The notes under the pieces are model-generated. The model worked only from the letters and a program-made list of their open reading frames with translations, was not told the origin of the DNA and made no database searches. This document shows positions 27,279 through 36,408 of a DNA stretch of 64,000 nucleotides, in pieces (position 1 is the first letter of the stretch; every line of letters starts with the position of its first letter). This DNA is from Crocinitomicaceae bacterium (lineage in GTDB: Bacteria; Bacteroidota; Bacteroidia; Flavobacteriales_D; Crocinitomicaceae), in NCBI GenBank assembly GCA_016719925.1, contig JADJYC010000002.1, forward strand, positions 682,001 through 746,000. The letters run 5' to 3'. Both the position numbers and the translations under genes were made by a program.

Positions 27279-28265
27279 TTGAAAACCCGCAACCTTGGAC
27301 ATATTGAAACGATGCGTGCGATTGCCGCACTGGCAGTTGCAGGTTTTCATTTCATTCATTATTCCGGAGAAAACGGACCGTTGTTTAGCAATGATTCTCT
27401 TAAGAATTATGCAAAATTTGGCGCACAGGGCGTAGAACTTTTTTTTATCATTTCCGGATTTATTATTCCGTTTGCGCTTGATCAGTCCGGATATCAAATC
27501 AGGAATTATTTCCGATATCTGGGCAAAAGACTTGTTCGTCTTTTTCCTCCTTATCTGGCCGCCATAGGCGGAATAATCGTTGTCAGTTATTTGCTTTGCC
27601 GCTTTGTCTGGTATATTGATTATGATTTGAATGTTCGGCAAACCCTTGTGAATGTTTTTTTTCTGGGAGATGTTTTTCCTGAATATGGATGGATAAATCC
27701 GATTTTCAAAACGTTGAAAGTAGAGCTGCAGTTTTATATTTTGATGGGATTGATTTTTCCATTGATTGTCAGAAATAAATGGTGGTTAATGTCAATTTCA
27801 GTTGCATTGCTTTTGGCCGGGATAATGACAAAAGACAGCTATACAGTATTTATTAATGCGCCGTTTTTTTTGGTTGGCATGATGACCTGGCTGATTCAGA
27901 AAAACGGAAACAGTATTATTTGTTTTGTCGTTTTGATTCTCACACAACTCATGTTGCTGCAATACTTTCAATGGGAAGACATGATTGTTACATGGCTGGG
28001 TATTGCCATGCTGATGTATCTTCCAAAATCAACAAGACTTTTGAGTTTAACCGGAAAAATTTCGTATTCATTTTATTTGATTCACGGATTGACCGGCGGT
28101 TGGTTTTTGTATTTTGCGACCAGAGGCTCAGGCTGGGAAAAATATAATTGGCTGCTTTTTGTTTGCGCAATCCTCATCAGTTGGATGGGGGCTTATATCA
28201 TGTACCGGCTGATTGAAAGGCCTTGTTTGAAATTGTCAGCAAAAATAAAATATGTAAATCCATAG
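27279..28265 (+). CDS. Acyltransferase family 3 membrane protein
   Basis: These enzymes O-acylate sugars or lipids at the inner membrane. The 328-aa protein has about nine to ten helices. The family N-terminus 'HIETMRAIAALAVAGFHF' holds the catalytic His; 'FLGKRLVRLFPPYLA'-like text gives the conserved Arg, seen here as 'KRLVRLFPPYL'. 'YSFYLIHGLTGG' lies near the end. The start used is TTG because the nearest ATG (27312) would cut into the first conserved motif. A REP-like palindrome follows. Confidence 0.85.
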   Translation: MKTRNLGHIETMRAIAALAVAGFHFIHYSGENGPLFSNDSLKNYAKFGAQGVELFFIISGFIIPFALDQSGYQIRNYFRYLGKRLVRLFPPYLAAIGGIIVVSYLLCRFVWYIDYDLNVRQTLVNVFFLGDVFPEYGWINPIFKTLKVELQFYILMGLIFPLIVRNKWWLMSISVALLLAGIMTKDSYTVFINAPFFLVGMMTWLIQKNGNSIICFVVLILTQLMLLQYFQWEDMIVTWLGIAMLMYLPKSTRLLSLTGKISYSFYLIHGLTGGWFLYFATRGSGWEKYNWLLFVCAILISWMGAYIMYRLIERPCLKLSAKIKYVNP

Positions 28266-28277
28266 GTGCATGCCGTG

Positions 28278-28321
28278 GCAAACCCGCAGGGTCAGGTCGC
28301 GACCTGACCCTACGGGTTTGC
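28278..28321. repeat. REP-like palindrome between the acyltransferase and ygiQ
   Basis: A 44-nt inverted repeat has one mismatch; its core is GGTCAGGTCGCGACCTGACC. On the minus strand it reads GTAG followed at once by the palindrome, the same arrangement as in the 9.9-kb element. It has no T tract. It lies 12 nt before the ygiQ -7 element and may influence that promoter. Confidence 0.7.
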
Positions 28322-28332
28322 GTATTTATCAC

Positions 28333-28340
28333 TACCTTTG
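28333..28340 (+). promoter_or_regulatory. -7 element of ygiQ
   Basis: TACCTTTG matches TAnnTTTG, 6 nt before the ATG. A TTTG lies only 12 bp upstream at the edge of the palindrome, too close for a normal -33 box. Confidence 0.4.
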
Positions 28341-28346
28341 AGAAGC

Positions 28347-30347
28347 ATGTCACAGCACAAAAGACCTCTTACAGATTGGCTTCCCATCACCAAAAAAGAA
28401 CTGGAATATCATGGGTGGGATGAACTGGACGTGATAATTGTTTCTGGCGATGCTTATGTAGATCACCCGGCTTTTGGAACGGCAGTTATTGGCAGAATTA
28501 TTCAGAGTGAAGGATTTAGTGTGGGAATAATTCCGCAGCCGCAATGGCAGGATGACTTACGTGATTTCAAAAAATTTGGAAAACCAAAATATTTTTTTGG
28601 AGTCACTGCCGGATGTATGGATTCGATGGTGAATCATTACACGGCAGGAAAAAGAAAACGATCGACCGATTCATACACACCGGGTGGTGCGTCAGGCTTC
28701 AGGCCGGACTATGCAACGACGGTTTATTCCAAAATTCTAAAACAACTGTACCCTGATGTGCCGGTTTTAATTGGAGGAATTGAAGCATCATTGAGACGTG
28801 TGACACATTATGATTACTGGTCAGACAAGTTAATGCCAACCATTCTGGAAGACAGCGGAGCAGACATGCTGGTGTATGGAATGGGTGAACAGCCGCTCAG
28901 AGAATTACTGCAATTACTCAGGAAGGGAGTTCCGTTTTCATCCATGACAACTATACCACAAACGGCCGTATTGATTGATAAAAACGAATCACTTCCAAAA
29001 AACAAAAACTGGGAAGATGTTGAACTGCATTCGCATGAAGTTTGTCTTAACGACAAAATAAAATACGCATCCAACTTTAAAATTGTTGAGGTAGAATCCA
29101 ACAAGCTTGCCGCCCGCAGAATACTTCAGAAGGTGGGTGACAAAACAGCGGTTATAAATCCGCCGTTTTATACGATGACGGAAAAGGAAATAGACCGTTC
29201 TTTTGATTTACCTTATACCCGTTTGCCACACCCAAAATATGAAAAGCGTGGTGCAATTCCTGCTTATGAAATGATTAAGTTTTCGATCAATATGCACCGG
29301 GGTTGTTTTGGAGGCTGCAGCTTTTGTACAATTTCAGCGCATCAGGGAAAATTCATTGCATCGCGCAGTGAAAAATCAATCATGAAAGAAGTAGAGGCGG
29401 TTGTGAATCATCCTGAATTCAAAGGGTATATTTCAGATATCGGCGGACCATCGGCGAACATGTATAAAATGAAGGGAATAGATGAGGCAATTTGTGAACG
29501 TTGTGTAAGTCCGTCTTGCATTCATCCGGTAGTTTGCAGCAATTTAAATACCAGCCATAAACCGCTGCTGGATATTTATAAAAAAATTGATGCTCACCCG
29601 AAAGTAAAAAAGGCTTTTGTTGGATCCGGAATCCGTTACGATCTGCTTGTAAAAGAATATAATAAGAACGCTGATCAGAAAGAAATTGAAGAATACGTGC
29701 AGCAATTAGTTACGCGCCATGTTTCGGGCAGACTCAAAGTAGCGCCGGAACACACAGCAGACAATACATTGCGCATCATGCGTAAACCGCCGTTTAAATA
29801 TTTTCACAAGTTCAAAGAAATTTATGATCGCATTCAGCGGAAAAATGGATTAAATCAACCGCTTATTCCGTATTTTATTTCTTCGCATCCGGGTTGTGAA
29901 GAAGCGGATATGGCTGACCTTGCTGCTGAAACCAAAGAGATGGGATTCCAGCTGGAACAAGTCCAGGATTTTACACCAACACCCATGACGGTTGCCACTG
30001 AAATTTATTACAGTGGCGTTCATCCGTATACACTAAAGCCAACTTTTGCACCCAGAACTAAAAAGGAAAAAGAAGATCAGCACCGCTTTTTCTTCTGGTA
30101 TAAAAACGAAAACAAATCATGGATTAAAGACAGGTTGAGTTCAGCGGGTAAGCCTGATTTGGCGGAGAGATTGCTCTGTAAAGAAATTCAAAAATCAAAT
30201 TTTCAAAACACCAAATCCAAAATTCAAAATTCAAAAGGAAGAACTTCAAATCCTGGGCGGGATAATGAATTGAATAAGGATTCAAAACAGGAATCTGGAA
30301 AGACTCAGATGCCTAAATGGTTGGCTGAGAAGAGAAGAAAGAGATGA
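28347..30347 (+). CDS. ygiQ: Radical SAM protein, YgiQ family (UPF0313)
   Basis: The 666-aa protein starts 'MSQHKRPLTDWLPITKKELE'. It has a cobalamin-like N-terminal fold ('VSGDAYVDHPAFG'), then the radical-SAM cluster CxxxCxxC in 'HRGCFGGCSFCTISAHQG' near residue 320, and 'DIGGPSANMYKMKG'. The family is a radical-SAM enzyme of unknown substrate. The C-terminal tail, from about residue 613, is low in complexity and holds a period-7 DNA repeat; it then turns basic ('MPKWLAEKRRKR'). Confidence 0.94.
   Translation: MSQHKRPLTDWLPITKKELEYHGWDELDVIIVSGDAYVDHPAFGTAVIGRIIQSEGFSVGIIPQPQWQDDLRDFKKFGKPKYFFGVTAGCMDSMVNHYTAGKRKRSTDSYTPGGASGFRPDYATTVYSKILKQLYPDVPVLIGGIEASLRRVTHYDYWSDKLMPTILEDSGADMLVYGMGEQPLRELLQLLRKGVPFSSMTTIPQTAVLIDKNESLPKNKNWEDVELHSHEVCLNDKIKYASNFKIVEVESNKLAARRILQKVGDKTAVINPPFYTMTEKEIDRSFDLPYTRLPHPKYEKRGAIPAYEMIKFSINMHRGCFGGCSFCTISAHQGKFIASRSEKSIMKEVEAVVNHPEFKGYISDIGGPSANMYKMKGIDEAICERCVSPSCIHPVVCSNLNTSHKPLLDIYKKIDAHPKVKKAFVGSGIRYDLLVKEYNKNADQKEIEEYVQQLVTRHVSGRLKVAPEHTADNTLRIMRKPPFKYFHKFKEIYDRIQRKNGLNQPLIPYFISSHPGCEEADMADLAAETKEMGFQLEQVQDFTPTPMTVATEIYYSGVHPYTLKPTFAPRTKKEKEDQHRFFFWYKNENKSWIKDRLSSAGKPDLAERLLCKEIQKSNFQNTKSKIQNSKGRTSNPGRDNELNKDSKQESGKTQMPKWLAEKRRKR
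30184..30238 (+). repeat. Heptanucleotide-like repeat in the ygiQ 3' end
   Basis: Units such as CCAAATC, CAAAATT, CAAAATT and CAAAAGG follow one another with period seven and encode 'NTKSKIQNSKG'. It resembles the tract in ileS in both period and composition. Confidence 0.5.
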
Positions 30348-30353
30348 GGCCTC

Positions 30354-31139
30354 TTATTCAGTTTTTTGTGCTGTAATTTCCCAGTTACCTTTTTGGCCAA
30401 TCGAGAGAATAAATTCATTTTCTGATTCATCCACAATATCATTTCCTTCTTCATCCTGTTCACCATCACAATTTTTATCTCTTCTCCATGCGGTCATTTG
30501 ATCTTTTTTAAGTGAGCATAGAACAAGAGTTTCGCCCCAAACCGGTGCATCTGCTCCGCTGGAGTCTTCTCCTAAAATGGTGCAGCTTGTTACATGATCA
30601 TTTCTGATGATGGTGCCATACATGATTGTTCCGGATGCATAAGGACACGCTTCGTAAGTAGAATAGTTTACGCACCACAGCATGATGCTTGTACTGTCAT
30701 CTAATTTTAAGCGCTGAACGGCAAAAACGTTTGCCTGAGCCATCATACCTATGTCGAGCACAGAAAGATATTCTTCATAAGCACCTTCGATGTTTGAAAG
30801 AGAATCAAAGAAGTAAAAATCATCTACATGATACAAACCTGAATATGAAATATCTGAATCAACAAATCCGTATGTAAGATATTTTACCTGATCTTTTGTC
30901 AGCCAGGTTGAATCATCTCCGGTGATTTCAAACAACAGGGAGGTATCCTGAATGTATGGTAGTTCTGTAGCCTTACCAAATACAGCATTCAGTGAGTCCT
31001 GATTAATTACGATGTTGCTGTCTGCAGCAATTGTATCAACAGATGTTGTATCATTAGCCGATGTGGTTTCTGACGATTCATTATTGCCTCCGCAGGAAGC
31101 AATCAGAAGAACCGGAATAAATGGAAGGATTAATTTCAT
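30354..31139 (-). CDS. Lipoprotein of unknown function (261 aa)
   Basis: The lipobox is 'LLIASC' with the lipid Cys at residue 16, followed by GG and an Asn/Ser/Thr-rich linker, the Bacteroidota outer-membrane lipoprotein style. The mature part has an acidic stretch 'RDKNCDGEQDEEGNDIVDESENE' resembling a calcium-binding loop (inference). It converges with ygiQ, with only 6 nt between stops. Confidence 0.8.
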   Translation of the reverse strand: MKLILPFIPVLLIASCGGNNESSETTSANDTTSVDTIAADSNIVINQDSLNAVFGKATELPYIQDTSLLFEITGDDSTWLTKDQVKYLTYGFVDSDISYSGLYHVDDFYFFDSLSNIEGAYEEYLSVLDIGMMAQANVFAVQRLKLDDSTSIMLWCVNYSTYEACPYASGTIMYGTIIRNDHVTSCTILGEDSSGADAPVWGETLVLCSLKKDQMTAWRRDKNCDGEQDEEGNDIVDESENEFILSIGQKGNWEITAQKTE

Positions 31140-31171
31140 AAAGTGAAGGTAAAGGAAAGATTGAAATGATT

Positions 31172-31540
31172 TTAATCTCCCAGAAATTTTTTCAGTTTAC
31201 GCCGGTCTGATTTTGACGGTTTACCAAAAGTGAAATCCCGGAATTCATTTTTGGCTTTCAGGTATTCACGTTGTTTTTCAATCTCTGCAGATGGAGTAAG
31301 ATCTTCCAGATAATTTTTCACCAGCGGAGCACCAACGCGGTTTTCAAGTTCATCCAAAACTTTATAGGTGAATACCGCGGTGTTCTTTTTTATTTCAAAA
31401 ATGTCACCCGCTTTAATTTCGCGTGAAGGTTTTACCGGTTCTTTGCTGATGAGTATTTTATTTGATTTACAGGCTTCAGCCGCCATGCTCCGTGTTTTGT
31501 AAAGCCTGACTGCCCAGAGATATTTATCAATACGCGTCAA
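31172..31540 (-). CDS. hslR: S4-domain RNA-binding protein, Hsp15 family
   Basis: The 122-aa protein begins with an S4 domain: 'RIDKYLWAVRLYKTRSMAAEACKSNKILI'. E. coli Hsp15 binds stalled 50S subunits carrying nascent chains. A basic C-terminal tail ('KSDRRKLKKFLGD') is present. It starts 3 nt after the stop of the upstream 337-aa gene, so the two are probably co-transcribed. Confidence 0.9.
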   Translation of the reverse strand: MTRIDKYLWAVRLYKTRSMAAEACKSNKILISKEPVKPSREIKAGDIFEIKKNTAVFTYKVLDELENRVGAPLVKNYLEDLTPSAEIEKQREYLKAKNEFRDFTFGKPSKSDRRKLKKFLGD

Positions 31541-31543
31541 ACC

Positions 31544-32557
31544 TTATTCGTATGAATAGATTTCAGTGATGCCCGCTTCTTTATATTCTTTACCTTCATA
31601 AATGCCTGAGATAACCAGTTTTATTTCTACGTTGACATCATCTGTCTGATATTCACTTATGCCCTCCAGGACTATTTTTTGTGGCCCCATTTTATCCAGC
31701 AATTCTATTGTTCCGAATTTTTCACCGTTCACATAGACTATGAATGTTTTTACGCGCGAATTATTTTCAAAATCTTCGGTTGAATATTGCATTCCGTTCA
31801 GTATCCAGATAGTTTCGTTTTTTACTTCCATGGTGAAAGTAATGTCTTCATCTCTTGGATAATACGGGTTTGATTCAGGATCAGAAAACCACGTTGTATA
31901 AGGGTTGTCGTCAAGTGCGTTTTCACCGATGTAATCAAAATTTTCATCTTCAGGTAAAACAGTAGTCACTGAAATTAACGAAGAAGATGCAAGAGTAAAT
32001 CCAGGGGCAACCCAACTGTCTTCACCCAGTTTTTCAGTCCATTCCCAATAACGTTCTTCGCTTTTTGATTCTGCATAAAATTCTTTATTCCCCGAGGCTT
32101 TATCCTGATCCATTACAGCCGGTTTGTAAACTTTTTTCTGATCAAAAGAAGAGAAATCTTTATTTGACTCTGTCAGCCAGAAATCGCCCAGATCATGGTT
32201 TATTGAAAAGTACTTTTCTGTTTCATCTTCCATTTTGAATACCACACAATTGCCGCATGCATCTGATTGTTCAATTTCAAATGCGAGAATATAGTCATAT
32301 ACCGGAGCATTTATTTTTTCTCCGTCCGGGTCAACAACCGGCATATATTGTTCTTGTACCCCGGAAGCCCATCCGTCACCATCTTCATCTGTGAAGCGGT
32401 AGGTTCTGAATTCCCCCGACTCTTTATCAATGACACACATGAAACGTTTATTGATGAGGTCTGACATATATGTGCTGACCTGACAATTAACATGATGCAT
32501 GGAGAATATTAAACCGGAAACCAGAAAGAGTTTTGCTTTATACATAGGGCATTTCAT
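31544..32557 (-). CDS. Exported protein with NADase-type glycan-binding (discoidin-like) domain
   Basis: The N-terminus is a signal peptide ending near 'HHVNCQVS' (a second Met at residue 5 could also start it). Residues about 195-337 look like the NADase-type glycan-binding domain: 'LASSSLISVTTVL', 'YIGENALDDNPYTTWFSD', 'WILNGMQYS', 'VKTFIVYVNGE', and a terminal beta region 'GKEYKEAGITEI'. The rest is unassigned. Glycan binding is inferred from the fold only. Confidence 0.75.
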   Translation of the reverse strand: MKCPMYKAKLFLVSGLIFSMHHVNCQVSTYMSDLINKRFMCVIDKESGEFRTYRFTDEDGDGWASGVQEQYMPVVDPDGEKINAPVYDYILAFEIEQSDACGNCVVFKMEDETEKYFSINHDLGDFWLTESNKDFSSFDQKKVYKPAVMDQDKASGNKEFYAESKSEERYWEWTEKLGEDSWVAPGFTLASSSLISVTTVLPEDENFDYIGENALDDNPYTTWFSDPESNPYYPRDEDITFTMEVKNETIWILNGMQYSTEDFENNSRVKTFIVYVNGEKFGTIELLDKMGPQKIVLEGISEYQTDDVNVEIKLVISGIYEGKEYKEAGITEIYSYE

Positions 32558-32608
32558 TTAAGTATATTAAATGTAATAAGTCTTTTGGAAAAAGATGAAA
32601 AAAGGAGG

Positions 32609-33034
32609 TTAGATATTTTCTTCATCTAATCGGTCCCCCAACCATTTAATGGCTTCTGTTACAGAAGTGAAAATTTTATGAGGAACAACAGGGCGGTCAA
32701 ATGATAAATAGAAATTGGCCAGAATTTTTACCCCCATGTTTGGAGCAATCACGGCTTTGGCAACACAGTTGATACTTGCGGCTGGTGAAGCCGAATAAGC
32801 CCTCCCTTCTTTGGAAATATTTCCAAACTGAGGTGAAACAAAAAGCACCCCGTGCATTTGATTTTGTGTGAGCATAGCTTTGTGAATCTGAATTTCCTTA
32901 ATGTCATCAACATCCAGATAAGCTTTTTCTTTGATTTTTATTTCAAAAATATTTCCTTCCAACCAGGAAACGGTGAACTTCTCTTTTTCAACGGATTGAA
33001 GTATAATTTTTTCGCTTGCGTTTATGGCTGCCAT
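32609..33034 (-). CDS. STAS/SpoIIAA-like cytosolic protein (141 aa)
   Basis: No signal. The order 'FEIKIKEKAYLDVDDIKEIQIHKAML' then 'VLFVSPQFGNISKEGRAYSAS' and a terminal helix 'SVTEAIKWLGDRL' resembles the STAS/SpoIIAA-like proteins common in Bacteroidota. It would be a small regulator. No kinase or phosphatase lies beside it. Family assignment is tentative. Confidence 0.6.
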   Translation of the reverse strand: MAAINASEKIILQSVEKEKFTVSWLEGNIFEIKIKEKAYLDVDDIKEIQIHKAMLTQNQMHGVLFVSPQFGNISKEGRAYSASPAASINCVAKAVIAPNMGVKILANFYLSFDRPVVPHKIFTSVTEAIKWLGDRLDEENI

Positions 33035-33150
33035 GCTCTAAAGATAAAAAACGTTATTGACAAAATCAACGGTTGAACACGGTTTCAGGCATGATATTGA
33101 GCAAGTTGAGGGGCAAACTCTTCATGCCTTATTCCGGGCAGGCTGATTAT

Positions 33151-33507
33151 TTAATGCAGTTTTTCCAGGTCTTCCCTTTGTTTTTTAGTAAGACTTTTTG
33201 CTACCAGATCATAGGAGTGATTAATCCATTTAAATATTTCGCGGTCACTTGCATCTGAATTTACATGAACTGTATTCCAGTGTGTTTTATTCATGTGATA
33301 ACCGGGCTTAACGGCGTTATATTTTTCTCTCAGTTCAATAGCCAATTCAGGATCACATTTCAAATTGATACTTTGAAAATTCTCAGCATCGGCAAGGGCA
33401 AACATTTTTCCCATCACTTTAAAAACCAGTGTGTTTTCATCAAAAGGAAAATGATCAGTTACACCGGGCTTGGCGAAGCAGAATTCTACGAATTCATCTA
33501 AAGTCAT
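33151..33507 (-). CDS. MmcQ/YjbR-family protein
   Basis: The 118-aa protein matches the YjbR/CyaY-like fold: 'FCFAKPGVTDHFPFDENTLVFKVMGKMFAL', 'INLKCDPELAIELREKY' and 'GYHMNKTHWNTVHV'. Members are described as DNA-binding-like; the function is not established. It diverges from the CHAT array, with a 76-nt gap that must carry both promoters. Confidence 0.9.
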   Translation of the reverse strand: MTLDEFVEFCFAKPGVTDHFPFDENTLVFKVMGKMFALADAENFQSINLKCDPELAIELREKYNAVKPGYHMNKTHWNTVHVNSDASDREIFKWINHSYDLVAKSLTKKQREDLEKLH

Positions 33508-33583
33508 ACATCAAAAGTAGCAAGAAAGACATAAAACGGGTGAAGATCATTTTGCTAACGGAATAATTTGATATCTTCAAAAG

Positions 33584-36397
33584 ATGAAGTGGACTTTTTT
33601 AATACTCATTTTATTTGTTGTAGCGGATTCGCTTTTCTCACAAAATGGTTCGTCAACAAGTAAATCTGATTCACTATGGAAAGTTTGGATCAATGAGCAG
33701 CTTCCTGATTCAACAAGATTGACAGCTATTAATGATTTAGCAGATGTGTTGTATAAAACAAATCCTGACAGCGCTTTAAAATTGCTTGATTTGGAATATG
33801 AACTGGCAAAACAAACGGGTGATGTGAACTGCCGTGCAAATGTGCTGCAGTTTAAGGGGTTTGTTTACACCCGAAAAGGTGAGTATGAAAAAGCGCTGGA
33901 ACAGAATTTGGCATCTTTGGAATTGCATGAGATTGTTGGCAGAAAAGACTATATAGCCAAAATTTTATTGAACATCGGAAATACATATCAGTATCTGAGT
34001 GACTTTCAAAATGCCCTTGATTATTACAACAGAAGTCTGGAAGTTTCACTGGAATTTGAGGTAAAACAAATTGCCGCAAAATGTTTTTCAAGTTTGGGTG
34101 TCATCTACTTCAATTATGGAGAATATGCCGTTGCCTATGAATACTACAAAAATGCAATTAATTTGTTTTTGGAAATTGAAGACCAGATTAGTCTGGCGTC
34201 AACGTATAATAATATGAGTGTGCTTTTATTGCGTCAGGGAAATTTTGAACTGGCCCTTGAATATTCCAATAAAAGTCTTGAAATTAAAATAAAACAAAAT
34301 GACAAAAAGGCGATATCAAACTCCTATGCAACATTGGGTACAATCTATGCTGAAATCGGTGATGATTCCACGTCTTTGGATTATTATCAGAAAAGCCTCT
34401 CTATTCGCACTGATTTAAAAGATAAGGCTGGTATAGCAGCCATGTACAATAATATTGCTACGCTTTATGACAAAATGAATCAGGACTCACTGGCAATGAT
34501 ATATGTTCATCAGGGGCTGGCACTTTTTAGAGAGACCGGTGACAAACTGAATATTTCCAGCGGTTTGATAAATATTGGTGGATATTATCTGGAAGCAGGT
34601 GACATTGCCAAGGCCAGACAATATCTGGATGAAGGTTACCAGATTGCTGGCGAGATGAGGTACTTAAAAATGCTAAACAATGCGCGCAAAAAATTATTCC
34701 TCTGCCACTTTCTGAAAAGTGATGTATTTTCTGCGAATCAGTTTGCCTCAACTTTGAGAAACTCCAGAATGGAAGAAATAAGAATGAATTATTTCACCCT
34801 GAGTGAAAAAGAAAAGGAACTCTATTTTAAAACAATGGAGTCTGATTTTGGTCTTTACTATGATTTTACAATTGCCGGCGCTGACTCATTTCCCTTTTTG
34901 GCGGATACTGCATTTAATACCGCTTTGCAGATAAAGGGACTTACTTTAAAATCGTCAACAGCCATGAAAATGGCTGTGCTAAAAAGTGGTGATAGTTTAT
35001 TAATGGCTGAATATGAAGAATGGATGTCGCTCCGTAAAAAAATGGCTGCAGCATATTCTAAAGGGATGAATTATGAAGAATTAGAAAAGGAAGCAAATGA
35101 GCTTGAAAAAAATCTGGTACTGAAATCAACTGCGTTTAATGACTTTGAGAAAATGGAAAATCTCAGCTGGAAAGAAATACGCGCTTTTCTAAAACCCAAT
35201 GAATGTGCTATTGAATTTATACATTTCCAAAGTTTAACTGACACTGCAAAACCGGTCATTTATGCGGCACTGGTGGTTCGTCCTGAGAGTGAACACCCTG
35301 ACGTAGTTAGACTTTGTACAGAAGAAGATCTCAAAAATATTCTGGGAGTATTTCAAGGCAACAATTTGAGTTTTATAGAAAAGGTTTACGGTAAAAAATC
35401 AGAAGCAAAACGAGATTTGTATGAAAAAATCTGGCAGCCGTTGGAACCATTTTTACAAGATGTAAAAACAGTTTATTATTCCCCAAGCGGGTTACTTCAC
35501 AAAGTTTCTTTTGCGGCTATTTGTAAAGAACAGGATGTGTTTCTTTCAGATGTTTACAACTTCAGACAAATGGGTTCTACCGGAAATCTTGCTTTTGAAA
35601 ACAAGACCCAATTTGGTGTGCTCGAAAACTTCCTGTTGATGGGAGGAGTTGAATACAGCGTCAGGTCGAATGAAGCAGGATTGTATAATGGGCGCGGTGA
35701 AGTATGGAGTTATTTACCAGGATCACTTGCAGAAACAAATACAATAAACACCTATTTGCAAAAGAAAAAATTCGGGATAAATTATTTCAACGGATCGAAT
35801 GCTTCAGAAGAAATATTCAAAGAAAAAATATCAAGTACAAGTATAGTTCATATTGCAACTCATGGTTTTTTCTTTCCAGATCCTGAACAAGTAAAGGAAG
35901 AAATGAAAACCAACTCAGAGCAATCAGAAGAAGAAATAAAATTCAGGGGAACTACTAATTACGCCAACTGGAGCTTTGTCAATAATAAAAACCCATTAAT
36001 GAGAAGCGGAATTGTACTGGCCAATGCAAATGACGTTTGGCAAAGAGACCCGCTTGCAGAAGGAGAGGACGGAATTTTAACGGCACAAGAAGTTTCCAAT
36101 CTGGATTTGAGAAACACAAAATTAGTAGTGCTTTCAGCATGTGAAACAGGCCTTGGAGACATCAAAGGAAGCGAAGGTGTTTATGGCTTACAGCGCGCAT
36201 TTAGAATGGCGGGAGTAAAATATTTAATCATGAGTTTATGGCAGGTTCCCGATAAAGAAACATCAGAATTTATGATTTTGTTTTATAAAAATCTGATTAA
36301 AGAAAAAGACATACCAACAGCCTTTCAAAAAACACAAAAAGTGATGAGAGAGAAATACGATCCTTATTATTGGGGTGCTTTTGTGCTAATTGAATAA
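33584..36397 (+). CDS. Exported TPR-CHAT (caspase-like) protein 1 (937 aa)
   Basis: The protein has a signal peptide (MKWTFLILILFVVADSLFSQ), then TPR units from about residue 50 to 400 with the 'A..Y..ALEY...SLEI' rhythm, a linker with 'LQIKGLTLKSS', and a C-terminal CHAT domain from about 600. The catalytic dyad of clan CD proteases is intact: His760 in 'VHIATHGFF' and Cys853 in 'VLSACETG', followed by 'GVYGLQRAFRMAGVKYLIMSLW'. CHAT proteases cut target proteins; the substrate here is unknown. There is no T9SS tail, so a periplasmic location is inferred. It is the first of four tandem copies, 11 nt before the second. TTTG and TATCTTCA with 17 bp between lie just upstream, a weak promoter candidate. 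Confidence 0.92.
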   Translation: MKWTFLILILFVVADSLFSQNGSSTSKSDSLWKVWINEQLPDSTRLTAINDLADVLYKTNPDSALKLLDLEYELAKQTGDVNCRANVLQFKGFVYTRKGEYEKALEQNLASLELHEIVGRKDYIAKILLNIGNTYQYLSDFQNALDYYNRSLEVSLEFEVKQIAAKCFSSLGVIYFNYGEYAVAYEYYKNAINLFLEIEDQISLASTYNNMSVLLLRQGNFELALEYSNKSLEIKIKQNDKKAISNSYATLGTIYAEIGDDSTSLDYYQKSLSIRTDLKDKAGIAAMYNNIATLYDKMNQDSLAMIYVHQGLALFRETGDKLNISSGLINIGGYYLEAGDIAKARQYLDEGYQIAGEMRYLKMLNNARKKLFLCHFLKSDVFSANQFASTLRNSRMEEIRMNYFTLSEKEKELYFKTMESDFGLYYDFTIAGADSFPFLADTAFNTALQIKGLTLKSSTAMKMAVLKSGDSLLMAEYEEWMSLRKKMAAAYSKGMNYEELEKEANELEKNLVLKSTAFNDFEKMENLSWKEIRAFLKPNECAIEFIHFQSLTDTAKPVIYAALVVRPESEHPDVVRLCTEEDLKNILGVFQGNNLSFIEKVYGKKSEAKRDLYEKIWQPLEPFLQDVKTVYYSPSGLLHKVSFAAICKEQDVFLSDVYNFRQMGSTGNLAFENKTQFGVLENFLLMGGVEYSVRSNEAGLYNGRGEVWSYLPGSLAETNTINTYLQKKKFGINYFNGSNASEEIFKEKISSTSIVHIATHGFFFPDPEQVKEEMKTNSEQSEEEIKFRGTTNYANWSFVNNKNPLMRSGIVLANANDVWQRDPLAEGEDGILTAQEVSNLDLRNTKLVVLSACETGLGDIKGSEGVYGLQRAFRMAGVKYLIMSLWQVPDKETSEFMILFYKNLIKEKDIPTAFQKTQKVMREKYDPYYWGAFVLIE

Positions 36398-36408
36398 AAA
36401 GAAGCGGC

